Source: a virus. Taken from it: a stretch of DNA of 25,857 nucleotides. The notes under the pieces were generated by a model that saw only the letters and a list, made by a program, of their open reading frames with translations, was not told where the DNA came from and did no database searches. The position numbers and the translations under genes are program-made. The DNA lies in the IMG/VR virus record IMGVR_UViG_3300009163_000160, positions 1-25,857 of that record; one strand, given 5' to 3'. Positions 8,213 through 16,137 of the stretch are shown here, piece after piece; the stretch's first letter is position 1, and the number at the start of each line of letters is the position of its first letter.

Positions 8213-11200
8213 ATGATTTACGGGTCATCCAGAATTGTACAAGTAGTATCGGGAAATGTTCCAGGGGCAACTCAAGGACCAACTGGTCCTACTGGGTTTA
8301 CTGGTCCTACTGGTCCTACAGGGTCAACTGGGTCTACTGGAGTTCAAGGACCAATTGGTGCGGGAATTACTGGAGCAACTGCGATAGGTTCCAATGTTGT
8401 ATTCTTTGGTAATGGACTCTCATTCTCATTTTTCGCCAGAGGAAATACTGGAGTTTCAACGGGAGATGAATATTATAAAGTGAACGGTTTAGGTGTCAAT
8501 ACCGAAAACAAATCAACAAACATAATATACACATCTCAAGAAGATTATTATCCAGCAAATAATGATATTGTTAATTTTAAATCATTTAGACTATCTGGTG
8601 GACTTGGTGCGACATTTGTTGGAATGAGTGCGGATGCTGGAACTGTATTTTTGTTTGGAGCAACGGTTTCAGATTCTCAGATACCATTTGGAAATACAGG
8701 AGAAATTCTGTATATAAACAGCAATGCTGGATTTGGAACAGGAACACTAAAAGCAGCTGCTGCTCCAAATACAAGTTTCACTCCAAGCACCCAACAATTA
8801 ATAATTGATCAAGTATTTTCAAGAGAATCTATATTTAAAAATAAAAACTGGTCAACAATTGGAACTATTCCATTTAGATTCAACAATAGTATTCCATTTT
8901 CATATTATGGTGGATTGACTACTGATACATTTGGTAAATCTGTTGTAGAAAATAATATTTTACCAAAATTTATATTTGAAGTTGGTTCCAGATATAAACT
9001 CGCAAGTCCAGTTGATAGTATCTCGCTTGGTCAGAAAATATTCTTAGGATTTACCAGTGGATCTACATTTGATACAATCACTTTCATTAATTCCACAGGA
9101 ATATCATACACCAATACATATCTTCCACAAAATGTGACTAGAGATAAAATAGGATCTTGTTGTTACTGTAAGACGAATGTGACAGGTCAGGTTTGTTTAG
9201 ATTATGTTTCTCAAGATTATTGCAATGCTATTTCTGGTGTATTTGGAGCAAGTGCTTGTGTTGAGAGATCCACAAGTTCAGATTGCTATTCTGAAGGTGC
9301 TTGTTGTGTATATGATCCAGAAACAGAAAGCGTTCGTTGCCTCAACACAACCGCTGCGCGATGTGAACAGTTTGGTGGAGTATTCAATGAAGCAAAGACA
9401 TGTAGTTCTGTATGGGTAAATGGGCAATTATTCACATGTCCAACAAATTTATGTAATAGTGGTGGAGCACAAATAGGAAAATGCTGTGTTAATGGAAGAT
9501 GTTACAATCTATCTAGCGGAGATTGTGCGTCTATTGCAGGATCTGTATTTGTTGCTGGACAATTATGCACATCTGAAGAAGGTGATTCTGTTTGTTGTTC
9601 TGTAAGTTATGATCTAAAGGGTGCTTGCTGCACGGGTAGCAATTGTATAGATGATGTTCTGCCTCAAAATTGCAATGGAATCTATCAAGGTGCTGGAACA
9701 AAATGTAAAGAAGTCAATTGCTGCGGGTATTCATTCTCCGATGATTATTTCAAGGGAGCATCTGGAACTAAAAATGCATGTAAAGCATTAGGAGCAGATC
9801 AAATTTATTCGTGTCTTCAACCAGGAGATAAACTTGGTGGTGGATATTTTGTAGGATTCGTAGGTATGCCAAATCCTTGCGATTCATTCCTTTCGCCATC
9901 CTTGGCATTTGGTGAACCACTTGAATGTATGATCTATCCAAGAGGTAGATTGGAAAATGTTCCAAGTTGGTATCTCAAGACATGCAAGGGAATAACAGGA
10001 AATGATAATACAGGATCTATTGAATACTTTGCACGAACATATCCAAAGATTCTTCCAAAGAATGCATTGGATTCTCGCTGTATGCTCAAGGCAGGAGCAC
10101 CATTTGTTCAACAAGCATATGCATTGAATGGAGTTGTTTGGCCATCAGAATTGATGTTTGAGGGTGGAACAAATTATTCCGCAAATCGTGGAGCATTCTC
10201 GTATTCATTAGTTGGTTCAGGTCTAGCAGTAGAATACTTAGATCAGAATAATGAAACATTATACAAATATCTCTCACAAAGAGTCTATGGAGAATCAGAT
10301 ATTCATATTCTTTGGGCATTGATAATTGGACCAGAGGATGTTGAAGTTTCTACAACACCAAATGGAACAGATGGTGGATCTAGACTTCTCAGTTGGGGAA
10401 TGATGCAAGGAGCACATAAACCTGGAGTGACTGGTGTTCCATTGGATATAGTGCTGGAAGAAATTCCAACCTATCCAGTAGATGGATTACTCAATACAAG
10501 AATTCACGATTCGTCTTCAAAGAATAAACCAGAATATTGGTTCAGAGGAACTGGAACTACAGATGCAAAAGCATATATGCGCTTCTCATTTGGAAATGGT
10601 CCAGCATGGACATCAAGTGTTAGAGAATCTCAAATTACAACAAACATAAATTCATTTAAAGAAGCATATACTGAAATGTGGAATAATAAAAATCCACTAT
10701 CCTCTGCTATAAGACAAATTTCTAATATAAATGAATCTGGTCTTTATGGACATAATGATTGGTACATTCCTAGCATCATTGAATTGAACTACATCTACAA
10801 TAATCTTCCACAACTAAATGCCGCATTTGCGGTCAATGGCGATCAACTATTGTCGGGAAGCGAATATTGGAGCTCAACAAGTGTTACTCGTCTCAAGAGT
10901 TGGAGTCCTTTTGTTCCTCTTGATAAAGATCAATATGTTTTAGAAAATATTGATCCCCAAATAGAACCATATCTTTCTGACAATAGGTTAACAAGTAATA
11001 ATATTAATTTCTTCGCCAATGAAGATGAAGCATATAAATTCACAATGGCAGTTGCTAATGGACAGAAAATGCTCACGCAGGTATTTGATGGCAATTCTAC
11101 TACTGAAGGTATGATCAAATCCCAAAATAGAAATGCTAGAGTTGCTAATCTAAGACCAGTTAGACGAATTCCTTTAGTGGTTACTTGTAATAATTTCTAC

Positions 11201-11290
11201 TATAGTGCATCTATTCTAAATAATTATTGGTCATCAGGATCTACAGGATGTGCGTCTTGTCTTGACATTGTAGAAGGAATGTGTACATGA
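8213..11290 (+). CDS. Giant tail adhesin paralogue with collagen, Cys-rich and DUF1566/Lcl-like domains
   Basis: A 1025-residue paralogue of the upstream adhesin, starting one base after its stop. The start MIYGSS echoes MFYGSS of the neighbour. Residues about 18-50 are collagen-like (GPTGPTG, GSTGSTG, GPIG). A beta-rich shaft follows to about 310. Residues about 315-505 hold four Cys-rich modules, the clearest being GKCCVNGRC and GACCTGSNC with their following Cys. The C-terminal DUF1566/Lcl-like domain runs from about 535: LQPGDKLGGGYFVGF, LWALIIGP, NDWYIPSIIELNYIYNNL (about 848), YWSSTS (about 884) and LRPVRRI (about 981). It closes with a short Cys-containing tail. I infer a trimeric host-recognition protein with a disulfide- or metal-stabilised stalk. 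Which surface it binds is not visible. Its TGA overlaps the next start (ATGA). Confidence 0.75.
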   Translation: MIYGSSRIVQVVSGNVPGATQGPTGPTGFTGPTGPTGSTGSTGVQGPIGAGITGATAIGSNVVFFGNGLSFSFFARGNTGVSTGDEYYKVNGLGVNTENKSTNIIYTSQEDYYPANNDIVNFKSFRLSGGLGATFVGMSADAGTVFLFGATVSDSQIPFGNTGEILYINSNAGFGTGTLKAAAAPNTSFTPSTQQLIIDQVFSRESIFKNKNWSTIGTIPFRFNNSIPFSYYGGLTTDTFGKSVVENNILPKFIFEVGSRYKLASPVDSISLGQKIFLGFTSGSTFDTITFINSTGISYTNTYLPQNVTRDKIGSCCYCKTNVTGQVCLDYVSQDYCNAISGVFGASACVERSTSSDCYSEGACCVYDPETESVRCLNTTAARCEQFGGVFNEAKTCSSVWVNGQLFTCPTNLCNSGGAQIGKCCVNGRCYNLSSGDCASIAGSVFVAGQLCTSEEGDSVCCSVSYDLKGACCTGSNCIDDVLPQNCNGIYQGAGTKCKEVNCCGYSFSDDYFKGASGTKNACKALGADQIYSCLQPGDKLGGGYFVGFVGMPNPCDSFLSPSLAFGEPLECMIYPRGRLENVPSWYLKTCKGITGNDNTGSIEYFARTYPKILPKNALDSRCMLKAGAPFVQQAYALNGVVWPSELMFEGGTNYSANRGAFSYSLVGSGLAVEYLDQNNETLYKYLSQRVYGESDIHILWALIIGPEDVEVSTTPNGTDGGSRLLSWGMMQGAHKPGVTGVPLDIVLEEIPTYPVDGLLNTRIHDSSSKNKPEYWFRGTGTTDAKAYMRFSFGNGPAWTSSVRESQITTNINSFKEAYTEMWNNKNPLSSAIRQISNINESGLYGHNDWYIPSIIELNYIYNNLPQLNAAFAVNGDQLLSGSEYWSSTSVTRLKSWSPFVPLDKDQYVLENIDPQIEPYLSDNRLTSNNINFFANEDEAYKFTMAVANGQKMLTQVFDGNSTTEGMIKSQNRNARVANLRPVRRIPLVVTCNNFYYSASILNNYWSSGSTGCASCLDIVEGMCT
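8276..8362 (+). repeat. Collagen-like Gly-X-Y repeat (GPTGPTG/GSTGSTG)
   Basis: About ten consecutive Gly-X-Y triplets, mostly Gly-Pro-Thr and Gly-Ser-Thr, encoded by related 9-bp units such as GGTCCTACT. The codons are partly degenerate, so this run is older or less homogenised than the one at 4780. Confidence 0.85.
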
Positions 11291-14004
11291 GTAATAGTCC
11301 AATAACTAATATAATATCTGTAGGAAAAACTGGATCAGTAGGACCAGTTGGTTCTACTGGTGCTACTGGTAATAGAGGAAATACTGGTAATGGTGGTATT
11401 ACTGGAGAACGAGGAATACACTTTTTAAGTTCTCGCGGATTTGCGAACGGAATAACATTAACATTCTCTGATTTAAGTACAATTGCTGTAAATGGGGCTT
11501 TCAGAGGAACAACATTTATTGATAAGACTTCTGGATTAGTTCAAGGATCAAATACAGCATCAAGTTCCTTCCTTACACAATATGGATTATTTTCCGCTGT
11601 AAATGGTGGAACATTTCAATTTAAAGGATTGTGTGCTTATGGTTCACTAAGAGCATCTTTAACTGGACCAGCAAATGAATATATTTCCATTGATACGATC
11701 TATTGGGGTAAAGATCTTATAGGAAATTATGATGCTGGTACAATGACTCCTGGAAGATTAACATTTCTAGGAACTCCAACAGTAGTTAATGGTTCTGGAA
11801 TCACACATACTCAATTAAATAGCGATAATATTAGTTTTGGTCATACTGGTACATTTAATTTTCAAAACACATTTTTTAGTTCTGGAACATCAGATGATAC
11901 AAGTTACAACTTAAATGCTGGAGCAAAAGTATCTACTATTGGACCAATTCGTAAAGGAGCATTTTCAGGATTAACTGGAAATAATCCAATTGGTGGAGTT
12001 GGGACCACGCAGGGAATATACATTGACGCAAATTCTGCTGGCGCATTCATTCTTCATACACCAATTGGAATACGAGGAATCAGCGGAAATTTCAATTCAA
12101 ATGAAGTTGATTCAATAACACTAGTAATTGATTCTGATGATGTGTGGAAATTTCCAGAAAATATTTACTTTGAACCAGATGAAAACTATCTTTCTTGTGG
12201 TAAGAATATAATTGGACTCATGACATATGATGGTGGTGAAACCTGGTTGGCAACTGTATCGCATCGTGGTCATGGTGTGGCAGATGTAAACAGAGCATGT
12301 ATTCCAGGATATTTATTTGGTTCTTGCTGTTATAATAATCCAGATGGTACTCTTGAATGTTTGGATTATACTTCTCGTTCAACATGTGATAAATTATTTG
12401 GAAATTTTAGTCCAGCGAAGTCGTGTGAAGATTCATGTGGTGGCGAAAACGGAATTTGTTGCTCAAATGGTAAATGTTTAGGTGAAATTACTGTTGCTTT
12501 ATGTGATCAATTTGGTGGTCAGTATTGGAGTGGACTCAATTGTACAGACTACACTGGAAATTTGAATTACCCAATTGGCGAACTAAGTTCAGATCAACTA
12601 AAAGAGCAAGGAAGTTTTTGTTATAATAACTGTAATGATACTCCAGTTGTTTGCTGTAAGGATGGTCAATGTTTAGGAAACTATACAAGAGTTCAATGTG
12701 AATTGATTCTTGGTGGTAGATCATTGACCGCTGCGTCTTGCTCTGAAGCAGATTGCTGCGATTATGGGACAATTAAGGGTGCTTGTTGTAAATGTAATTC
12801 TGTTAATGGAATTATACAATACGAATGTATACCCGATTTATCTCCATCAGCTTGTAAATCTCTTGGTGGGTCTTTCATGGGTCCAGGAAAACAATGCAAT
12901 GAGGTAAGTTGTGGTTGTGTTTGTGGACCAATTGGACCCTCTGGACCATCTGGACCCTCTGGACCATCTGGACCCTCTGGACCTAATGACGCTATTGGAA
13001 TTTGTTGCAAAAATGGAACATGCCTACCAAATATTGGAAGCAAAGCAGAATGTTCTGCCGCATGTGGAAATTGGTTAGATAAAATTTATTATGATCAACA
13101 AGTACCCACCCCAGGTAGTTATCAGTTTGGATCAGACCCAAACGACTGTGAATTCTGTGCGTTACACCGACCTGTTATGGTTTTATCGCAATTTTTAATC
13201 CCTGGCGATTGCAGTCCTTTTATTCAATTTCTAAGATTTTCTATGTCTATTGGCGATAGCAGTTGTGCAGTGTACCCCGAGTTAGATTTATTCATCGCTG
13301 ACCCTGGTGACCAAAGACCTCCAATAACTACTATTAATACACCTAGTGATGATCTTAATATGACAGGTGCTAACATAGCCTTGATTTCTGATCTATTCTT
13401 CAACATATATGGTGTTACAATTCCCTTAAGGTCGGCAGTAGGTGTAAGACAACAACTAATTGATTTAATGTCTTGTCCTCTCTCAACTGAAAATTTAGAG
13501 ATTATAATTGAACTTGGAGATAGAATGTTGAAGGCCTGGCTCGAAGCTGAGTGGATTATAAATGGATGGACTCCTTGCTCACAGAAGTGTTGTACATGTG
13601 AGGGTGAGAACCCTACGGCGCCTGGTTTACCTTTTTGTCTACCAATTGGTGACGACCGAATGACTGTTCGCAACCTTTGTCAATACAGAGACATATGTCT
13701 TGATCTAGGGATTGCCAATGACGCGATGGGTAATCCAGGTTGTCAGTGCGGTGGTCCTGAGAATACTGGAGATTCACCTTGTGGAAAGCCAATTGCTGAA
13801 AGACTGAATTGTCCTTCATTGGACCACCCTGATTCTGAATATTGTAATTGGTCCGAAATCAATACTTGTCAGTGTTCAAATTCAGGTCTTACTGATGATC
13901 TAATTAAGAGTGTAAAGATGTATCTAAATAGTACAGATTATGTTTGTGTTCCTGTTTCATATACAGATTTCTCAGGTTACGAACTCTGCGACGGGGAATC
14001 CTAA
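11287..14004 (+). CDS. Giant tail adhesin with two collagen segments and a distinct Cys-rich C-terminus
   Basis: I place the start at the ATG at 11287, which overlaps the upstream TGA (ATGA) and has AGAAGGA eight bases before it; a GTG at 11281 in frame lacks this spacing. The product is about 905 residues. Residues about 13-43 are collagen-like (VGSTGATGNRGNTG), followed by a beta-rich shaft. Residues about 345-592 carry five Cys-rich modules (GSCC, GICC, VVCC, GACC, GICC). A second collagen stretch of GPSGPSG triplets (about 547-566) is inserted between the fourth and fifth. Unlike its paralogues it has no WYxPS/WSST domain. Residues about 600-905 form an unrecognised Cys-rich module (PLSTENLEIIIELGDRMLK, then CCTCEGE, CQCGGPE, CQCSNSG). 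That module uses CCT/CCC and GGT/GGC far more than the CCA/GGA-rich upstream part, suggesting domain swapping. Confidence 0.7.
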   Translation: MSNSPITNIISVGKTGSVGPVGSTGATGNRGNTGNGGITGERGIHFLSSRGFANGITLTFSDLSTIAVNGAFRGTTFIDKTSGLVQGSNTASSSFLTQYGLFSAVNGGTFQFKGLCAYGSLRASLTGPANEYISIDTIYWGKDLIGNYDAGTMTPGRLTFLGTPTVVNGSGITHTQLNSDNISFGHTGTFNFQNTFFSSGTSDDTSYNLNAGAKVSTIGPIRKGAFSGLTGNNPIGGVGTTQGIYIDANSAGAFILHTPIGIRGISGNFNSNEVDSITLVIDSDDVWKFPENIYFEPDENYLSCGKNIIGLMTYDGGETWLATVSHRGHGVADVNRACIPGYLFGSCCYNNPDGTLECLDYTSRSTCDKLFGNFSPAKSCEDSCGGENGICCSNGKCLGEITVALCDQFGGQYWSGLNCTDYTGNLNYPIGELSSDQLKEQGSFCYNNCNDTPVVCCKDGQCLGNYTRVQCELILGGRSLTAASCSEADCCDYGTIKGACCKCNSVNGIIQYECIPDLSPSACKSLGGSFMGPGKQCNEVSCGCVCGPIGPSGPSGPSGPSGPSGPNDAIGICCKNGTCLPNIGSKAECSAACGNWLDKIYYDQQVPTPGSYQFGSDPNDCEFCALHRPVMVLSQFLIPGDCSPFIQFLRFSMSIGDSSCAVYPELDLFIADPGDQRPPITTINTPSDDLNMTGANIALISDLFFNIYGVTIPLRSAVGVRQQLIDLMSCPLSTENLEIIIELGDRMLKAWLEAEWIINGWTPCSQKCCTCEGENPTAPGLPFCLPIGDDRMTVRNLCQYRDICLDLGIANDAMGNPGCQCGGPENTGDSPCGKPIAERLNCPSLDHPDSEYCNWSEINTCQCSNSGLTDDLIKSVKMYLNSTDYVCVPVSYTDFSGYELCDGES
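11329..11415 (+). repeat. Collagen-like Gly-X-Y repeat near adhesin N-terminus
   Basis: Gly-X-Y triplets (GSVGPVGSTGATGNRGNTG, then GNGGITGERG) follow the short N-terminal segment, at the same relative place as in the two upstream adhesins. The DNA is diverged, with no long identical units. Confidence 0.75.
12925..12984 (+). repeat. Internal GPSGPSG collagen repeat in near-identical 18-bp units
   Basis: Alternating 9-bp units GGACCCTCT and GGACCATCT encode Gly-Pro-Ser triplets in the middle of the Cys-rich region, bracketed by VCGPIG and GPNDAIGICC. The 18-bp period is nearly perfect, pointing to recent expansion independent of the N-terminal collagen. Confidence 0.9.
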
Positions 14005-15512
14005 TGTCTTCAGTACAGTTTAGATCAAGAATAAAACCAGCATTTGACTACTCAGATAAACTGAATAGTTATGGTGTTTGTTGTGGGACTACAGGTGCAG
14101 ACAATAAAACAATAAAATCGTTTACTGAATGTTTTAATGAAGGTGGATATTTTATTCCTACACTAGATGGAAACGCTGACAGTGTTTCATGTCCAGATAG
14201 AGATACTCGTCTTGGATGTTGTTGTGCGTGTTCGTATGTAACTCCAGGAGAATTAAATCAAGTACCTACTTTGGATAGCGAGGGAAACACATCAACTCCA
14301 TATCTTGCATCGGGAACAACAAGTAATGTTTCTAAATGCGAATGTGACCGAGTGAATGGAAAATGGACAGAAGGAACTTGTCCAATATTGACAGCAGATA
14401 CTTGGCAAACTCAATGTTTAAACTCAAGCAGATTAGATGCTAGAGCACCAAGATCTTGTTGTCATTTAGAATTTGATGAAGATACAGGTTGGCCAACTTC
14501 TATTACATGTAAAGATGTTTGTTCTAGTAGAGATTGTGCGCTTTTGGGAACTGAAACATATCCATCGGTGTTTGGAGACAATAGATGTACTACACCGCTC
14601 CGAGAAGGCGATCAAACTACAACATGTATTGATTCACCGTATTATTCATATATGCTTACAAGGTCTTCATTATATGAAGGATTTGTAATGGGGTCTTGTT
14701 ATATCTTGGAAGATAACAATGGATCTTTAGAATATTCGTGTTCTATAACACCACAAGCATCGTGTGCTGGATATTGGATCGAAGATCAGGATGAAAACAA
14801 TTCTTTCTGTACTTCAAGTTTTCAACCAATCAATCCACAAAAAATATCAGGAAAATATCAAGTCCAAACGATGGGTCTTACAGCATTTAATAATTTAGGA
14901 TTGACTTCTGGAGACACATTTCAAGGTGGAATTTATATTGGAATATTCAAACCACCAGTATTAAATGGTAAAAGCAGTGAATTATATGGAAATTTAAGTT
15001 TTGCAAATCCAACATTGACAAACATGTATGCCGATTCTGTCGGAGGTACTGCTTCACAGTGGGCATTGATTGTAAATGAAACTAAATATTCTGTACCATT
15101 TATAACAGCAAATGAAATTGATGTAGACTATACCACTTCACTGTGGGATGGATATTACAATACTTATGGAGATGGAGTATTCAATGGAATTAATAATGCT
15201 CTGACCAATACAATTAGATACGCTGATAGGGGAGGATTTATTGATTATTATCTACCATCAATATATGAATTGTATTTCTACAATGCCTATCTTTATAGAA
15301 ATACTAAAAATATATCTGGAAATGTAATGTCGTCTTCCATATTCAATACTAAATACTTAAACAAGACCACACAGAAATCAAAGATATCTGGAAAAGGATT
15401 TGTGTATGGAGTGGGTATGAGTATCAATTATAGTGTAAATTATAAAACTTTACTTATAGAAAAAACAAATACAGAGAGTGCTTTATTTTTTAGAAGAATC
15501 GTATTACAATAA
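14004..15512 (+). CDS. Fourth Cys-rich tail adhesin, DUF1566/Lcl-like end, no collagen
   Basis: The start is the ATG at 14004 in a TAATG overlap with the upstream gene, with GGGGAA five bases before it; the frame extends upstream to 13944 but that part lies inside the previous gene. The 502-residue product lacks collagen repeats. It begins MSSVQFRSRIKPAFDY, a typical short anchor. Cys-rich modules follow from about residue 24 (YGVCCGTTG, LGCCCACS, RSCCHLEF, GSCYILED), more divergent than in the other three genes. From about residue 300, TSGDTFQGGIYIGIFKPP, SQWALIVNE, YYLPSIYELYFYNAYLY (about 416) and a final FFRRIVLQ match the shared DUF1566/Lcl-like pattern, though a clear WSST is missing. 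It is inferred to be a shorter receptor-binding protein or spike tip, built with the upstream three. Confidence 0.65.
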   Translation: MSSVQFRSRIKPAFDYSDKLNSYGVCCGTTGADNKTIKSFTECFNEGGYFIPTLDGNADSVSCPDRDTRLGCCCACSYVTPGELNQVPTLDSEGNTSTPYLASGTTSNVSKCECDRVNGKWTEGTCPILTADTWQTQCLNSSRLDARAPRSCCHLEFDEDTGWPTSITCKDVCSSRDCALLGTETYPSVFGDNRCTTPLREGDQTTTCIDSPYYSYMLTRSSLYEGFVMGSCYILEDNNGSLEYSCSITPQASCAGYWIEDQDENNSFCTSSFQPINPQKISGKYQVQTMGLTAFNNLGLTSGDTFQGGIYIGIFKPPVLNGKSSELYGNLSFANPTLTNMYADSVGGTASQWALIVNETKYSVPFITANEIDVDYTTSLWDGYYNTYGDGVFNGINNALTNTIRYADRGGFIDYYLPSIYELYFYNAYLYRNTKNISGNVMSSSIFNTKYLNKTTQKSKISGKGFVYGVGMSINYSVNYKTLLIEKTNTESALFFRRIVLQ

Positions 15513-15524
15513 GGATTTTTTATC

Positions 15525-16094
15525 ATGGGATGTAATTGTAAAAACAAGAATACTGGTGGGGAACAACCACCCCAAGAACCCGCTCGCGCAGCAGCACCTG
15601 CGGATATCGTTTTCCGTTCAGAACAAGCAATTCCTCAGGGGGGATTAAAACAAAAATTGACCATGATGCAAAGCTTTGCCATGGCGATTACCTCTCGTGG
15701 AATGAACAACGAAAAGGTCACAAAACCAATCAAACAACTTCGGGTTTTAAGTTGCTTTGGCAATCAGGGTCAGGGTGGGGTACTACCACAATGTGAACAT
15801 CTAAAGAAAAGTACAACAGACGGTAAGTTTTTCTGTGGTGGATGCGGATGTGGTGACCGTAAAGGTACATGGTTGACTCCAGATGATCCAGAATACAGTA
15901 AACTGGATTATCCAAAGTTAAACTGCCCATTACAGATGCCTGGATTTACAAATTATGAAAAGGCAAAACCAGATGAATCTGCATCTCCAATAACAAGAAG
16001 ATATTACATTGAACAGTTGCCATATAGAGATATAGAACACATAAAAGTAACTACGCACGAAGTGCCTATACAACCACCAGAAGTTTTAAAATAA
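15525..16094 (+). CDS. Small Cys-cluster (probable metal-binding) protein, function unknown
   Basis: A 189-residue protein with AAGGA at 15511-15515 before its ATG. It opens MGCNCKNKN, then a Pro/Ala-rich stretch. Residues 77-134 hold a conserved-looking cluster: C77, C90 with H92, then C104-x2-C107-x-C109 in FFCGGCGCGD, and C134 in LNCPLQMPG. The spacing suggests a zinc-ribbon or other metal site. There is no signal peptide with a lipobox and no membrane helix. It lies between the adhesin block and the neck genes, and its codon use (GGT, CGT, CCC) is closer to the core genes than to the adhesins. I do not recognise the family for certain; it could be a tail or neck assembly factor, or a regulator. 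The hairpin and late promoter at 16103-16131 follow it. Confidence 0.55.
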   Translation: MGCNCKNKNTGGEQPPQEPARAAAPADIVFRSEQAIPQGGLKQKLTMMQSFAMAITSRGMNNEKVTKPIKQLRVLSCFGNQGQGGVLPQCEHLKKSTTDGKFFCGGCGCGDRKGTWLTPDDPEYSKLDYPKLNCPLQMPGFTNYEKAKPDESASPITRRYYIEQLPYRDIEHIKVTTHEVPIQPPEVLK

Positions 16095-16102
16095 ACAAAA
16101 AA

Positions 16103-16131
16103 ACTCTCCTTATAAATAAAGTAAGGAGAGT
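16103..16131 (+). promoter_or_regulatory. Perfect 10-bp hairpin covering a late promoter and the gp13 ribosome-binding site
   Basis: ACTCTCCTTA at 16103-16112 and TAAGGAGAGT at 16122-16131 are perfect reverse complements around a 9-base loop. The 3' arm contains AAGGAG, the ribosome-binding site for the ATG at 16138. A TTTT run follows at 133-136 of the same block, so it could also act as a weak terminator. In a read-through transcript the hairpin would hide the ribosome-binding site; a transcript begun at the embedded late promoter would lack the 5' arm. This layout is known from T4 genes such as lysozyme e. Confidence 0.8.
16111..16118 (+). promoter_or_regulatory. T4-type late promoter TATAAATA for neck/packaging genes
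   Basis: An exact TATAAATA match spanning the end of the hairpin's 5' arm and part of its loop, in a non-coding gap. At the usual spacing, transcription would start near 16124, leaving a leader of about 14 bases with AGGAGAG intact before the gp13 ATG. Confidence 0.88.
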
Positions 16132-16137
16132 GTTTTA

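Noticed and set aside
10726-10733. TATAAATG inside the second adhesin as a promoter
   Set aside because: It is a variant octamer within coding sequence with no start codon and ribosome-binding site downstream; such matches are expected by chance in AT-rich DNA.
13224-13673. 149-residue antisense reading frame
   Set aside because: It lies wholly inside the third adhesin, has no ribosome-binding site or recognisable domain, and every supported gene is on the plus strand.
13944-14003. N-terminal extension of the fourth adhesin from 13944
   Set aside because: It would overlap the previous gene by 60 bases; the ATG at 14004 has a TAATG overlap and a GGGGAA site at the right distance.
4729-15512. 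Diversity-generating retroelement in the window
   Set aside because: No reverse transcriptase and no pair of template and variable repeats can be seen here; kept only as a question for the rest of the genome.
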